Part shown: in pieces, positions 1 through 6,665 of the stretch | Layout: each line of letters opens with the position of its first letter | How positions within the stretch are numbered: position 1 is the stretch's first letter | From: Treponema sp. UBA4326 | GTDB lineage: Bacteria; Spirochaetota; Spirochaetia; Treponematales; Treponemataceae | DNA length: 26,709 bases | Assembly: GCA_002393835.1 (NCBI GenBank) | Contig: DGTW01000008.1 | Location: 1 to 26,709 of the forward strand | Reading direction: 5' to 3' | The notes under the pieces: generated by a model | What the model was told of the DNA's origin: nothing | Seen by the model: only the letters and a program-made list of their open reading frames with translations | Database searches by the model: none | Translations under genes and position numbers: made by a program

Positions 1-246
1 AGCCCTCTGGTCTGTATGTTCACAAATTGCCGCATGCCAGTGGTTCGTCTCGTCACTGCTCCATGCCGTAGCATACTTATGTTCATGATTTTCTTCTGTT
101 TCTGTTTTGCATGCTACGAAAAACATAGAAGACAGGATAAACAAAAGACTTATCGTAAACACTCTCTTAAGTGTACTCAATCCTTTTAAGCTGTAAGTTT
201 TGTACAAGTTTGTTAATAATACAAACATAAATCCAAATTGTTTCAT
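1..246 (-). CDS. lipoprotein with H-W-H-C type repeat, 3' truncated by window edge
   Basis: The reading frame is open from an ATG at 246 to the window edge (82 codons visible). GGAGG lies about 8 bases upstream of the ATG. The first ~46 residues hold a basic stretch, a hydrophobic segment (residues ~32-45) and a cysteine after FVA, which reads as a lipoprotein signal with a loose lipobox (C46). The mature part starts polar and acidic, then shows HEHKYATAW followed by a DETNHWHAAICEH unit. This H-x-W-H-x-x-x-C pattern recurs in tandem in cell-surface proteins of treponemes and some Firmicutes; the continuation outside the window would be expected to repeat it. The N-terminus is long for a signal peptide, so a later ATG (M7 or M41) is possible. 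Surface-exposed lipoprotein is an inference; no function can be given. Confidence 0.7.
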   Translation of the reverse strand, partial: MKQFGFMFVLLTNLYKTYSLKGLSTLKRVFTISLLFILSSMFFVACKTETEENHEHKYATAWSSDETNHWHAAICEHTDQRA

Positions 247-260
247 AGAAAGCCTCCTGC

Positions 261-374
261 TTATTTATAAAATTTAAGCAGATCATCAAGTTCTATCTCA
301 ACGCCTGCTTTTTTCAAGTTTTGTTGACAATTGCGTGTAAACGGTTTCCTAATTTCTATAATTAGTAATAACAT
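261..374 (-). CDS. small hypothetical protein, 37 aa
   Basis: An ATG at 374 is preceded by AAGGAG at a good distance (9 bases), and the frame runs 37 codons to TAA at 261. It ends 14 bases before the lipoprotein start at 246, so the two could share a transcript. The product begins hydrophobic (MLLLIIEI), then is basic with one cysteine, and ends in an acidic amphipathic stretch (VEIELDDLLKFYK). I do not recognise it. The strong ribosome binding site is the main argument that it is translated. It could instead be the tail of a decayed gene, as its upstream neighbour is broken. Confidence 0.4.
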   Translation of the reverse strand: MLLLIIEIRKPFTRNCQQNLKKAGVEIELDDLLKFYK

Positions 375-433
375 GTTTTTTTGCTCCTTATATAAAATGA
401 TTTAGAATTCTATAAATATCGTGAAAACAAATT

Positions 434-625
434 TTATATTTCATACCTTTTATCAAACAACGAAATTTTTCGTTTCTTTTCTGTATTTTCTTTTTCGCTT
501 TCTTGAAGTTTCTTTGCCCGTTTATATTGAACAATTGCAATTACACCGCTAGTCACAAAAAAGCACATTGCAACTGTAGCAGATCAATCTATATCTGAAC
601 ACGGAACTAAAGAAATAACACACAT
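434..625 (-). pseudogene. small membrane protein gene with in-frame TGA
   Basis: ATG at 625 has AGAGGAG about 10 bases upstream. The frame reads 13 codons, meets TGA at 584-586, and continues uninterrupted for 49 more codons to TAA at 434. The two parts make sense as one protein: a hydrophobic helix (MCFFVTSGVIAIVQYK) followed by a charged K/E-rich stretch and SLFDKRYEI. The FDKRYEI(Y) motif is common near the start of small membrane-anchored accessory proteins, which usually continue further, so the 3' end may be lost as well. The TGA sits where a tryptophan codon (TGG) would need one base change. Translation could restart at the internal ATG (codon 20). Called a pseudogene; a short functional peptide from the internal start is the alternative. 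Confidence 0.45.
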
Positions 626-649
626 ATCAGCGTTCTCCTCTGATTAAGC

Positions 650-684
650 CCGCTGAATAGTTCTTGGTAGAATTTATTCAGCGG
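650..684 (-). terminator. 10-bp perfect hairpin downstream of the 710-901 gene
   Basis: CCGCTGAATA (650-659) is exactly complementary to TATTCAGCGG (675-684) with a 15-base loop. It lies 26 bases beyond the stop of the minus-strand gene at 710-901 and just before the ribosome binding site of the broken gene at 625. There is no U-tract on either strand, so it may slow or partly terminate transcription or shape the leader of the next gene rather than act as a classical terminator. Confidence 0.4.
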
Positions 685-709
685 TCAGTTTTAAAATGTT
701 CCTACAGAA

Positions 710-901
710 CTAATCTTCCCCCATCTCCTCTCGATGTTTATTAGCCTCAATGTCATGCAAACATGCAGGACAAATGTAAGTACCATCTTTTTGTTTGCAT
801 AGGTCTAAGAGTTTGTACTCGATTCTGCAATCACAAATTTTACATCGTATTTCTGACAATTTGTTGTCGTAGCAACCACTTTCCCCATTATGTTTGTCCA
901 T
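710..901 (-). CDS. small cysteine-rich (zinc-ribbon-like) protein, 63 aa
   Basis: ATG at 901 is preceded by AAGGGG at ~9 bases and begins one base after the stop of the upstream gene (903-1136), so translation is probably coupled. The product has CKIC (residues 20-23) with C25, and CPAC (residues 44-47), a spacing compatible with a two-knuckle zinc site; C35 lies between. Both ends are highly charged. Proteins of this type occur in phage-derived and accessory regions, but no family could be assigned from sight. The conserved-looking Cys pairs, the ribosome binding site and the tight coupling support a real gene. Confidence 0.6.
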   Translation of the reverse strand: MDKHNGESGCYDNKLSEIRCKICDCRIEYKLLDLCKQKDGTYICPACLHDIEANKHREEMGED

Positions 902-902
902 A

Positions 903-1136
903 TTATAATCCCCTTGCTATAGCTGTAATTTTTCGACCTGCAACTGTATTTCCATTCCAGTAAAAATCTTTTTTTGCTGATTTGATTGGAGTAATATCTT
1001 CCTCATAATTCTGATTTACAGTTTGGTCTTCCATTTCTCTTGAATCTTGTTTACGAAACACACCTCCGTCTTGAAGGTTCTGTATTACAGTATTAATTCT
1101 GCAATTTTGCTCTTTTGAAATCTTTTGAATCGTCAT
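903..1136 (-). CDS. hypothetical protein, 77 aa, first intact gene of small operon
   Basis: ATG at 1136 has AAGGA with a ~7-base spacer. The N-terminus (MTIQKISKEQNCRINTVIQ) resembles a short helix-turn-helix-like or phage accessory protein. The middle is acidic and polar, and the last third is basic (DFYWNGNTVAGRKIT). Tryptophan is encoded by TGG. The ATG overlaps the TGA of the preceding broken reading frame in an ATGA junction, and the gene is one base from the next gene, which indicates an operon of very small genes. I do not recognise a family; function unknown. Confidence 0.5.
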   Translation of the reverse strand: MTIQKISKEQNCRINTVIQNLQDGGVFRKQDSREMEDQTVNQNYEEDITPIKSAKKDFYWNGNTVAGRKITAIARGL

Positions 1137-1327
1137 TTTTGTATCCTTAGAAAAAAATCTCCGTAATGTATGTCACGGTGTTCATTACTACAAAAAAAAT
1201 CATTTAAATAATCACTTGTCACTTCAGCAATTCAAAGTTCATCATCTACCGCATCATCAAAATTTTGTAATTGCTGACACTATACAAGAAGAACCCAGAT
1301 CCTTCTGTTTGTTAGAAAATTACTCTT
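1133..1327 (-). pseudogene. decayed small gene upstream of the 77-aa gene
   Basis: On the minus strand an AGGAGG sits at 1334-1339, and a reading frame beginning shortly after runs to TGA at 1133-1135, overlapping the next ATG in an ATGA junction typical of operons. The frame is interrupted by TAG (1277-1279) and TGA (1232-1234) and has no good start codon. The segments nevertheless read as protein: NFDDAVDDEL, then the TGA, then IAEVTSDYLNDFF. The acidic, helical composition and preserved coupling to the downstream gene argue for a former gene. An unrelated open stretch is possible; confidence is limited because no homologue can be named. Confidence 0.35.
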
Positions 1328-1449
1328 ACACCACCTCCTTTTTTTCTAGAGTATTACTTATATTAAGATAATTTTACATCAGTATTTTTCCATAGTCAAT
1401 CAGCTACATTTATAGAAAAATGTTTTTCATCAGTGTGGTTTATGTGAGT

Positions 1450-1752
1450 ATGGATAAAATACAATCTTGTCTAGCGAGCAATATGAAACGCTATCGAAAG
1501 CAACTGAATCTTTCTCAAGAAAAATTAGCGGAAAATGCGGGAGCTTCAGCAAATTACATCGCGATGATTGAATCAGGACGTTATTTTCCTTCACTTCCGA
1601 TGCTGAGACAAATTGCGAAAGCCCTTAATGTAGACAGTTTGGATTTATTTGATAAAAGTGGTTTTGAATTTCAGAAAATGGAAATTTTAAGGAAGGAACT
1701 TCTTGAAAACATGTCGAAAGTTATAAATATGACTTTTGATATGGCGGAGTAA
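1450..1752 (+). CDS. XRE-family helix-turn-helix regulator
   Basis: A 100-residue Cro/CI-type DNA-binding protein. The HTH occupies residues ~8-62: NMKRYRKQLNLSQEKLAENA forms helices 1-2, and ASANYIAMIESGRYFPSL the recognition helix and following turn. DSLDLFDK then marks the end of the domain, and a short helical tail follows. Such proteins usually repress their own promoter and a neighbouring module. The start is uncertain: an in-frame ATG at 1420 adds ten hydrophobic residues, but 1450 (MDKIQ) fits the family better; neither has a clear ribosome binding site. The gene is divergent from the small minus-strand operon. A truncated relative with the same FPSL..L..IA..LN.D.LDLFDK signature lies at 20557-20751, so the family has been spread and lost within the locus. 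Confidence 0.85.
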   Translation: MDKIQSCLASNMKRYRKQLNLSQEKLAENAGASANYIAMIESGRYFPSLPMLRQIAKALNVDSLDLFDKSGFEFQKMEILRKELLENMSKVINMTFDMAE

Positions 1753-1789
1753 AATTATGGAAGAAAATTGTTAAAAACAAAAGGGTTAA

Positions 1790-2010
1790 AAATTGCAACC
1801 CCTACGAAGCACTTCCGTAGCAAAGCGAAGGAATGGAGCACGGTTATCGCAAAAGGACGAAATATCTGACCCTAGCGAACGGAGATTCACCGCAAAAACT
1901 CATGAGATGAATTTTTAGTGAGTCTCCTAGCAATTGTGGAACGATGGATTACATTCCCCTTCGGAAAAACTTCCGTTCGTATGTTTTGTTCCAATAGTGC
2001 AGTCTGAGCT
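1790..2010. repeat. degraded palindromic repeat between XRE and flavodoxin genes
   Basis: The gap 1753-2201 holds no convincing gene. At ~1818-1860 is a segment (AGCGAAGGAATGGAGCACGG and flanks) nearly identical to part of the modular repeat at 18863-18991. A long two-tier hairpin follows at 1882-1928: GGAGATTCAC pairs with GTGAGTCTCC, and inside it AAAAACTCAT pairs with ATGAATTTTT. A smaller CGGAA/TTCCG hairpin lies near 1973-1988. The GGGATTGTAG head of the family is missing, so this is a rearranged or decayed copy. The rest up to 2201 is AT-rich leader sequence of the next gene. Confidence 0.55.
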
Positions 2011-2201
2011 TGTGTCAAATCTTTCCAAAAAGAAAAAATATCAGCGTAATTTTCCATGAGATAAATATAACATGACAGCCTAAACTAGGCAAAATTTTTC
2101 TTCAAGCAATCTTCTCGCCAAATCTGCCATAATATGTTATCTTTTATCTATTCGACTCATAGGAGAAACGACTCTTAAGTGGAGTTTTATAAGGAGGATT
2201 T

Positions 2202-2783
2202 ATGAAAGTCATACTTTTCAACGGAAGCCGAAATGAAAAAGGCAGCACATACACAGCCCTGAATCTTGTGGCTGAGTCTCTCAAAGAAAACGGCATTGAA
2301 ACCGAAATTTTCTGGGTTGGCGGAAAAGCTCTTACCGGCCAAATTGATTCCCTTGTTGATGAAGCAATCGAAAAGCTTCAGAATGCAGACGGCATGGTGC
2401 TCGGCTCACCGGTTTACTACGCCTCCCCAAGTGGCGAAATGATTGCTTTTTTAGACAGATTGTACTGGAAAGGCGAAAAATTCCTTCGTTTTAAACCGGC
2501 CGCTGCCGTAACGGTGGCTCGCCGGGCAGGAACTACAGCCTGTCTCGATGTCCTAAACAAGTACATCACTTACGCACAGCAGCCGGTAATAACATCACGC
2601 TACTGGAATATGGTTCATGGCTCAAACGGTGACGATGTAATGAAAGATGAAGAAGGAATCCAAATTATGAAGACAATCGGCCGAAACATGGCATGGATTC
2701 TAAAGAGTATTGAAGCTGGAAAAGCTGCCGGTGTGGCTCAGCCAGAAGCAGAAAAGAAAGTCTGGACAAATTTCATCAGGTAA
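2202..2783 (+). CDS. flavodoxin-fold NAD(P)H-dependent FMN reductase-like protein
   Basis: 193 residues, with AAGGAGG placed ideally before the ATG. The N-terminal MKVILFNGSRNEKGSTYTAL is the first beta strand and the FMN-phosphate loop of NADPH-dependent FMN reductases. GSPVYYASPSGEMIAFLDR (residues ~67-86) is the second FMN-contacting segment, and AVTVARRAGTT with YWNMVHG are further landmarks of the flavodoxin-family oxidoreductases widespread in anaerobes. Members normally carry a small cysteine cluster (type CxxCxxC) after the second strand; here that segment (around residues 40-50) is short and has no such cysteines. It should bind FMN and pass electrons between a nicotinamide or flavin donor and an unknown acceptor in the cytoplasm. 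It is alone, followed by a terminator. Confidence 0.85.
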   Translation: MKVILFNGSRNEKGSTYTALNLVAESLKENGIETEIFWVGGKALTGQIDSLVDEAIEKLQNADGMVLGSPVYYASPSGEMIAFLDRLYWKGEKFLRFKPAAAVTVARRAGTTACLDVLNKYITYAQQPVITSRYWNMVHGSNGDDVMKDEEGIQIMKTIGRNMAWILKSIEAGKAAGVAQPEAEKKVWTNFIR

Positions 2784-2796
2784 GCTAAAAACGAAA

Positions 2797-2840
2797 ATGG
2801 GGAACACAGTTAACTTTCGTTAGTTAGCTACACTCCCCAT
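2797..2840 (+). terminator. hairpin terminator, probably bidirectional
   Basis: ATGGGGA (2797-2803) pairs with TCCCCAT (2834-2840), and the loop holds an AACTTTCGTTAGTT palindrome. It is followed by ATTTTAT and lies between the convergent flavodoxin-like gene and the HD-GYP gene, so it may serve both. Confidence 0.65.
2812..2825. repeat. AACTNNCGNTAGTT palindrome, intergenic copy
   Basis: Reads AACTTTCGTTAGTT and forms the inner part of the terminator hairpin. Same 14 bases as the copy at 11234. Confidence 0.6.
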
Positions 2841-2865
2841 ATTTTATAGTCTTTGTAATCTGACT

Positions 2866-3882
2866 TTATTCTGTTTTCAAATTGTCAAAAGCTCCTTCAT
2901 CGTACAATTCAAGGAAAGCTTTTACTACTTGCGGATCAAACTGACTTCCAGAACAATCTTTTATTTCCTTTACGATAGAATCCATCGGCATTTTTTTTCG
3001 GTAAGGACGAGTTGAGCTCATCGCATCGAAAGCATCTGCAACTGAAATAATCCTTGCCACATTTGGAATCTTATTTCCAAGAATTCTTGAGGGATAGCCC
3101 TTTCCGTCAAATCGCTCGTGGTGGTATCTCGCCCCATCAGCAAGTTCTTTTTGTGTCGTTACTTTTTTTAGAATTTCAAAACCGCGATATGGGTGCGTTT
3201 TTATCATTTCAAATTCTTCATCGGTCAATTTTCCTGGTTTATTCAAAATGTCATCTGGAATGCCGATTTTGCCAATATCATGTAGCAAAGCAATATTGTA
3301 GAATTTTTGCACTGTCTCTTCATTTTCGCCAAGTTTTTGAGCCAACATTCTCGTATACTGTGCGACTCGAAGCGAATGTCCATTTGTGTAAGAATCTTTT
3401 CCGTCGATACAAACTGCGAAGGCATCAATGATTGAATTCGTAAAATCTTCGAGTTCTTTTCGGTGTCGCTCCTGAACCCTGATAATTGTTTCGTTTCGAC
3501 GATAAATCAGCAGAATAGAAACAAGACCAATCAAAGTGACAAACAAGGCCGGCAAGCCAGAGGGATGAAAATGAAAAATTCCTCTTGTAAGCGTAAACAC
3601 CCGGTAAGCAAGAATCAGTATGGAAGTGTAAAATCCAACTTTTCGATAGAAGACAACTAAACAAATAAGGGCAAGAGTTGAAATAGAAGAAAAGACACCA
3701 GCCAAAGAAGCAACAGGCAAGTGATGACCCAAAAAATCATACATTTCTTTTGAAACAGATGTAAAGCGAGAATATCTTTCGTTAAGAAGATAAAGACCGA
3801 GCAAAAGAAGAAAACAGACAATTGCTGGTATTTTGTTAGGTGTAATTTTAGGCAGGCAAAACTTCTTCTTTAAATTCTTCAT
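2866..3882 (-). CDS. membrane-anchored HD-GYP domain phosphodiesterase
   Basis: From the ATG at 3882 the product is ~338 residues; an upstream in-frame extension to 4002 looks non-native and neither start has a clear ribosome binding site. The N-terminal ~130 residues contain four or five hydrophobic segments (for example AIVCFLLLLGLYLL and LPALFVTLIGLVSILLIY), then a short helical linker, then a complete HD-GYP domain. Visible motifs are LLHDIGKIGIP with the metal-binding HD, KTHPYRG, YHHERFDGKGYP containing the GYP signature, and DAFDAMSSTRPYRK. Family knowledge: such domains hydrolyse cyclic di-GMP to pGpG or GMP and so influence motility and surface behaviour. The membrane part probably senses a signal, but its ligand is unknown. 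Transcription is divergent from the metal-resistance operon. Confidence 0.9.
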   Translation of the reverse strand: MKNLKKKFCLPKITPNKIPAIVCFLLLLGLYLLNERYSRFTSVSKEMYDFLGHHLPVASLAGVFSSISTLALICLVVFYRKVGFYTSILILAYRVFTLTRGIFHFHPSGLPALFVTLIGLVSILLIYRRNETIIRVQERHRKELEDFTNSIIDAFAVCIDGKDSYTNGHSLRVAQYTRMLAQKLGENEETVQKFYNIALLHDIGKIGIPDDILNKPGKLTDEEFEMIKTHPYRGFEILKKVTTQKELADGARYHHERFDGKGYPSRILGNKIPNVARIISVADAFDAMSSTRPYRKKMPMDSIVKEIKDCSGSQFDPQVVKAFLELYDEGAFDNLKTE

Positions 3883-4119
3883 ATTATAGAAGTTTACCAC
3901 ATAATGAAAAAAATAGTCTGTAATTGACATCACGCTGCACTGCGGCGGTAAGGAATACAATCCATTTGCCCAGGATGAAAACGATGATAGCCACCTTGGC
4001 ATAACGATTCTAAAACGAGTCTCGTCAGCCTGTCAGCATGTATTTGAGGGCGGAAAAAACAAGATTTCAATCAAGTTGTAAAAATCGGCTTCTTTCTTTG
4101 AGACATTTTTGACTCACTC

Positions 4120-4180
4120 TTGACAAGCAGGCATAACAGTCATATTATAAACTAACATTTGAACAATTATTCATGTGTTA
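4120..4180 (+). promoter_or_regulatory. promoter and SmtB/CzrA-type operator of metal-resistance operon
   Basis: TTGACA (4120-4125), a 17-base spacer and TATTAT (4143-4148) make a near-consensus sigma-70 promoter. Directly downstream is an imperfect palindrome at 4153-4180 whose core TGAACAATTATTCA (4160-4173) matches the 12-2-12 operator recognised by zinc/cadmium sensors of the ArsR/SmtB family, with TAACA and TGTTA arms. The sensor gene starts 16 bases later behind CACAGGAGG. The arrangement predicts that the apo-sensor covers the start of transcription and leaves when metal binds. Confidence 0.85.
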
Positions 4181-4196
4181 GTCACAGGAGGCTTTT

Positions 4197-4496
4197 ATGA
4201 CTGATCTTTCTATGCCTGACGAAGACCTGCTTTTCGACCTTGCCGAGCTTTTTAAGATTTTTGGTGACTCTACCCGAATTAAAATTTTGTTTGCCCTTCT
4301 TGGCCGGGAACTTGCCGTAAGCGACCTTGCGGATTCACTGGGAATGACCCAGAGCGCAATCAGCCATCAACTCAGGGTTTTAAAAACAAACGGACTCGTA
4401 CGATACCGCCGGGAAGGAAAATCATTGATTTATGCCCTCAGCGATGAGCATGTAAGCAAAATCCTGAACATGGGACTGGAACACATTGAGGAGTAA
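4197..4496 (+). CDS. ArsR/SmtB-family metal-sensing repressor (CzrA-like)
   Basis: 99 residues, the usual length of the family. The winged helix spans residues ~15-80: LFKIFGDSTRIKILFALL is the N-terminal helix pair, VSDLADSLGMTQSAISHQLR the HTH, and GLVRYRREGKSLIYAL the wing. The C-terminal helix carries D83, H85, H96 and E99, with exactly the spacing of the CzrA alpha-5 site (D84, H86, H97, H100), the last histidine being glutamate here. There is no N-terminal cysteine motif of the CadC/ArsR kind. This favours Zn(II)/Co(II) sensing, with Cd(II) possible. It is the first gene of a two-gene operon with the ATPase, whose start lies three bases after this stop. Confidence 0.93.
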   Translation: MTDLSMPDEDLLFDLAELFKIFGDSTRIKILFALLGRELAVSDLADSLGMTQSAISHQLRVLKTNGLVRYRREGKSLIYALSDEHVSKILNMGLEHIEE

Positions 4497-4499
4497 TTT

Positions 4500-6602
4500 A
4501 TGGAACATGAACACAATCATCTTGGCGAACACATTCACTGCGACTGCGGACATTGCGGTCACGAACACGAGCATGGCCATGAGCATGAAGAACATGAATC
4601 TTGTCAGCACGAGAATGGTGAGTGCCACTGCCACGACGAGGAAGAAGAAACACCTCTCAAAAAAATCCTTCTTTCCTTCGTGATTTTTGTCGCTGCCCTT
4701 CTCGTCGAGCATCTTCCGATGTTTGCGGCAGATTCGCCTTTAATGTCTTCTTTGGCGAAAAATTTTTCTTTCACAAACGATTTTCCAAGGCTCATTTACG
4801 GAGTCCTTTACCTCGCCGCCTTCCTGATTTGTGGCCGGGATGTCGTCAAAGGTGCAATTCGCTCCATTCACAAGGGAAATGTCTTCGGCGAGCAATTTTT
4901 GATGACAGTAGCCTCTGTCGGTGCAATTTTTGTCGGTGAATTTGCCGAAGCCGTAGCCGTCATGCTTTTCTACAATCTCGGTGAATTCGTTCAGGACTAT
5001 GCAGTTGACCGTTCAAGAGATTCAATTTCTGCCCTCATGGATATAAGACCTGACAGGGCGACTGTCCTTCGTGATGGAAAAGAAATCGTCGTTTCCCCGG
5101 AAGAAGTTCAGATTGGCGAAGTTATCACCGTAAAGCCAGGGGAAAGAGTTCCGCTTGACGGAATCATTATCGAAGGAAAATCTTTTGCAGATACTTCTGC
5201 CCTCACAGGCGAAAGCCTTCCCCGCCAGGTTTCTGCCGAAGCAAAAAGTGAAGTTCTTGCGGGCTTCGTAAATCAGACAGGTCTTCTTAAAATTAAAGTC
5301 ACAAAATCTTACGGAGAAAGTGCGGTTTCAAGGATTCTCAACCTCACCGAAAAGGCCAGTGAGGTTAAGGCAAAGTCAGAGAAATTCATCGCCCGCTTCG
5401 CACGAGTTTACACGCCGATTGTCTGTATTGCAGCCCTTGCAGTCGCCGTCCTGCCGCCGCTCGCCCTGAACTTCTTTGCACCGGAGCTTTTCGCAAAATA
5501 CGGCTGGTCTGTCTGGCTCTACCGCGCCCTCACATTCCTTGTCGTTTCCTGCCCATGCGCGCTTGTGATTTCTGTTCCGCTCGCCTTTTTCTGCGGAATT
5601 GGCTCAGCCTCAAAATCCGGCGTTCTTATCAAAGGCTCAAATTTCGTAGAAGTGCTTTCTAAAGCCAAAATCGCTGTATTTGATAAAACTGGAACTCTCA
5701 CCAAGGGAATCTTTGATGTAGCCGAAGTCAATCCTTCAAATGGAATGACAGCTGACCAGCTTCTTGCAATCGCCACCCATGCCGAAAGCTATTCAAACCA
5801 CCCGATTTCAAAATCACTCAAAAAAGCCCATCATTGCGTTCTCTGTGATGCACTCAAAATTCTGGAGCCGGAAGAAATTAGCGGATTTGGCATACGAGCG
5901 GTAGTTGAAGGAAAGAAAGTCTGTGCCGGTAACGCCAAATTCATGGAAAATGAAAAAATCACCGGCTTTGAAAATGACAAACGAAAGGTAGCCGGAACAA
6001 TAGTTCATGTGGCAGTTGACGGCACTTATTGCGGAAATATCGTGATTTCTGATCAGGAAAAAGAAGATTCTAAGCAAACGATTGGTAGTCTTAAAAAACT
6101 GGGAATCAAAAAAACGGTCATGCTCACAGGCGACACAGAAGCTAGTGCCAGCCTTGTTGCAGAAAATCTCGGTATCGATACTGTTTATGCAGAACTTCTC
6201 CCTGAAGATAAAGTTCAGAAGGTAGAGGAACTAATGAACGATAGTTTATTGATAAGGAATCATGCCCCGTTAATTTTCGTTGGTGACGGAATCAACGACA
6301 GCCCAGTTCTTGCCCGGGCCGATGCTGGAATTGCGATGGGAGCCTTGGGAAGCGATGCCGCAATCGAGGCCGCCGATGTCGTAATCATGGACGATAAGCC
6401 CAGCCGACTCTTGGACGCAATCAAAATCTCCCGCCGAACGATGAGTGCTGTCTGGCAGAACATATATTTCTCGATTGGAATCAAGGTGGCAATCATGCTG
6501 CTGAATGCAATCGGTCTTGGAAACATGTGGCTGGCCGTCTTCGGAGATGTCGGAGTTTGTATCCTGGCTGTAGCCAACAGTGCCCGAGTTTTGAAAAAAT
6601 AA
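4500..6602 (+). CDS. P1B-type Zn/Cd/Pb-exporting ATPase
   Basis: 700 residues. GAGGAG inside the end of the repressor gene serves as ribosome binding site. In place of a folded heavy-metal-associated domain, the N-terminus (~1-50) is a His/Cys/Glu-rich tail (CDCGHCGH, CHCH) likely to bind metal loosely. It is followed by the membrane helices, the actuator loop TGES (236-239), the transport-site motif C351-P-C353, the phosphorylated aspartate D395 in DKTGTLT, the nucleotide-domain H434-P435, and GDGIND at 595-600. CPC with the downstream helices places it in the P1B-2 (ZntA/CadA) group exporting Zn2+, Cd2+ and Pb2+ across the inner membrane. A short palindromic repeat (6229-6246) lies in the coding sequence at a variable loop before GDGIND. 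Regulated by the upstream sensor. Confidence 0.95.
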   Translation: MEHEHNHLGEHIHCDCGHCGHEHEHGHEHEEHESCQHENGECHCHDEEEETPLKKILLSFVIFVAALLVEHLPMFAADSPLMSSLAKNFSFTNDFPRLIYGVLYLAAFLICGRDVVKGAIRSIHKGNVFGEQFLMTVASVGAIFVGEFAEAVAVMLFYNLGEFVQDYAVDRSRDSISALMDIRPDRATVLRDGKEIVVSPEEVQIGEVITVKPGERVPLDGIIIEGKSFADTSALTGESLPRQVSAEAKSEVLAGFVNQTGLLKIKVTKSYGESAVSRILNLTEKASEVKAKSEKFIARFARVYTPIVCIAALAVAVLPPLALNFFAPELFAKYGWSVWLYRALTFLVVSCPCALVISVPLAFFCGIGSASKSGVLIKGSNFVEVLSKAKIAVFDKTGTLTKGIFDVAEVNPSNGMTADQLLAIATHAESYSNHPISKSLKKAHHCVLCDALKILEPEEISGFGIRAVVEGKKVCAGNAKFMENEKITGFENDKRKVAGTIVHVAVDGTYCGNIVISDQEKEDSKQTIGSLKKLGIKKTVMLTGDTEASASLVAENLGIDTVYAELLPEDKVQKVEELMNDSLLIRNHAPLIFVGDGINDSPVLARADAGIAMGALGSDAAIEAADVVIMDDKPSRLLDAIKISRRTMSAVWQNIYFSIGIKVAIMLLNAIGLGNMWLAVFGDVGVCILAVANSARVLKK
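6229..6246. repeat. long-form palindrome (18 bp) inside ATPase gene
   Basis: AACTAATGAACGATAGTT, translated as L-M-N-D-S in a loop that is variable between ATPases. It is in the same reading frame as the copies in queH (15869) and in the gene at 19044 (T-N-D/G-S). Confidence 0.5.
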
Positions 6603-6665
6603 GAAGTCTTTTATTAAATCCCATTTTGTGCTATCCTATAACTTTACTACTTAATGAGGTATTAT

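Noticed and set aside
3054..3660. Plus-strand open frames opposite the HD-GYP gene
   Set aside because: They are complementary to conserved HD-GYP codons and have no ribosome binding sites or recognisable motifs.
3882..4002. 40-residue N-terminal extension of the HD-GYP protein
   Set aside because: Not typical of a membrane protein N-terminus, rich in W/S/Y, and no ribosome binding site; the ATG before the basic KNLKKKF segment is preferred, though also without a good ribosome binding site.
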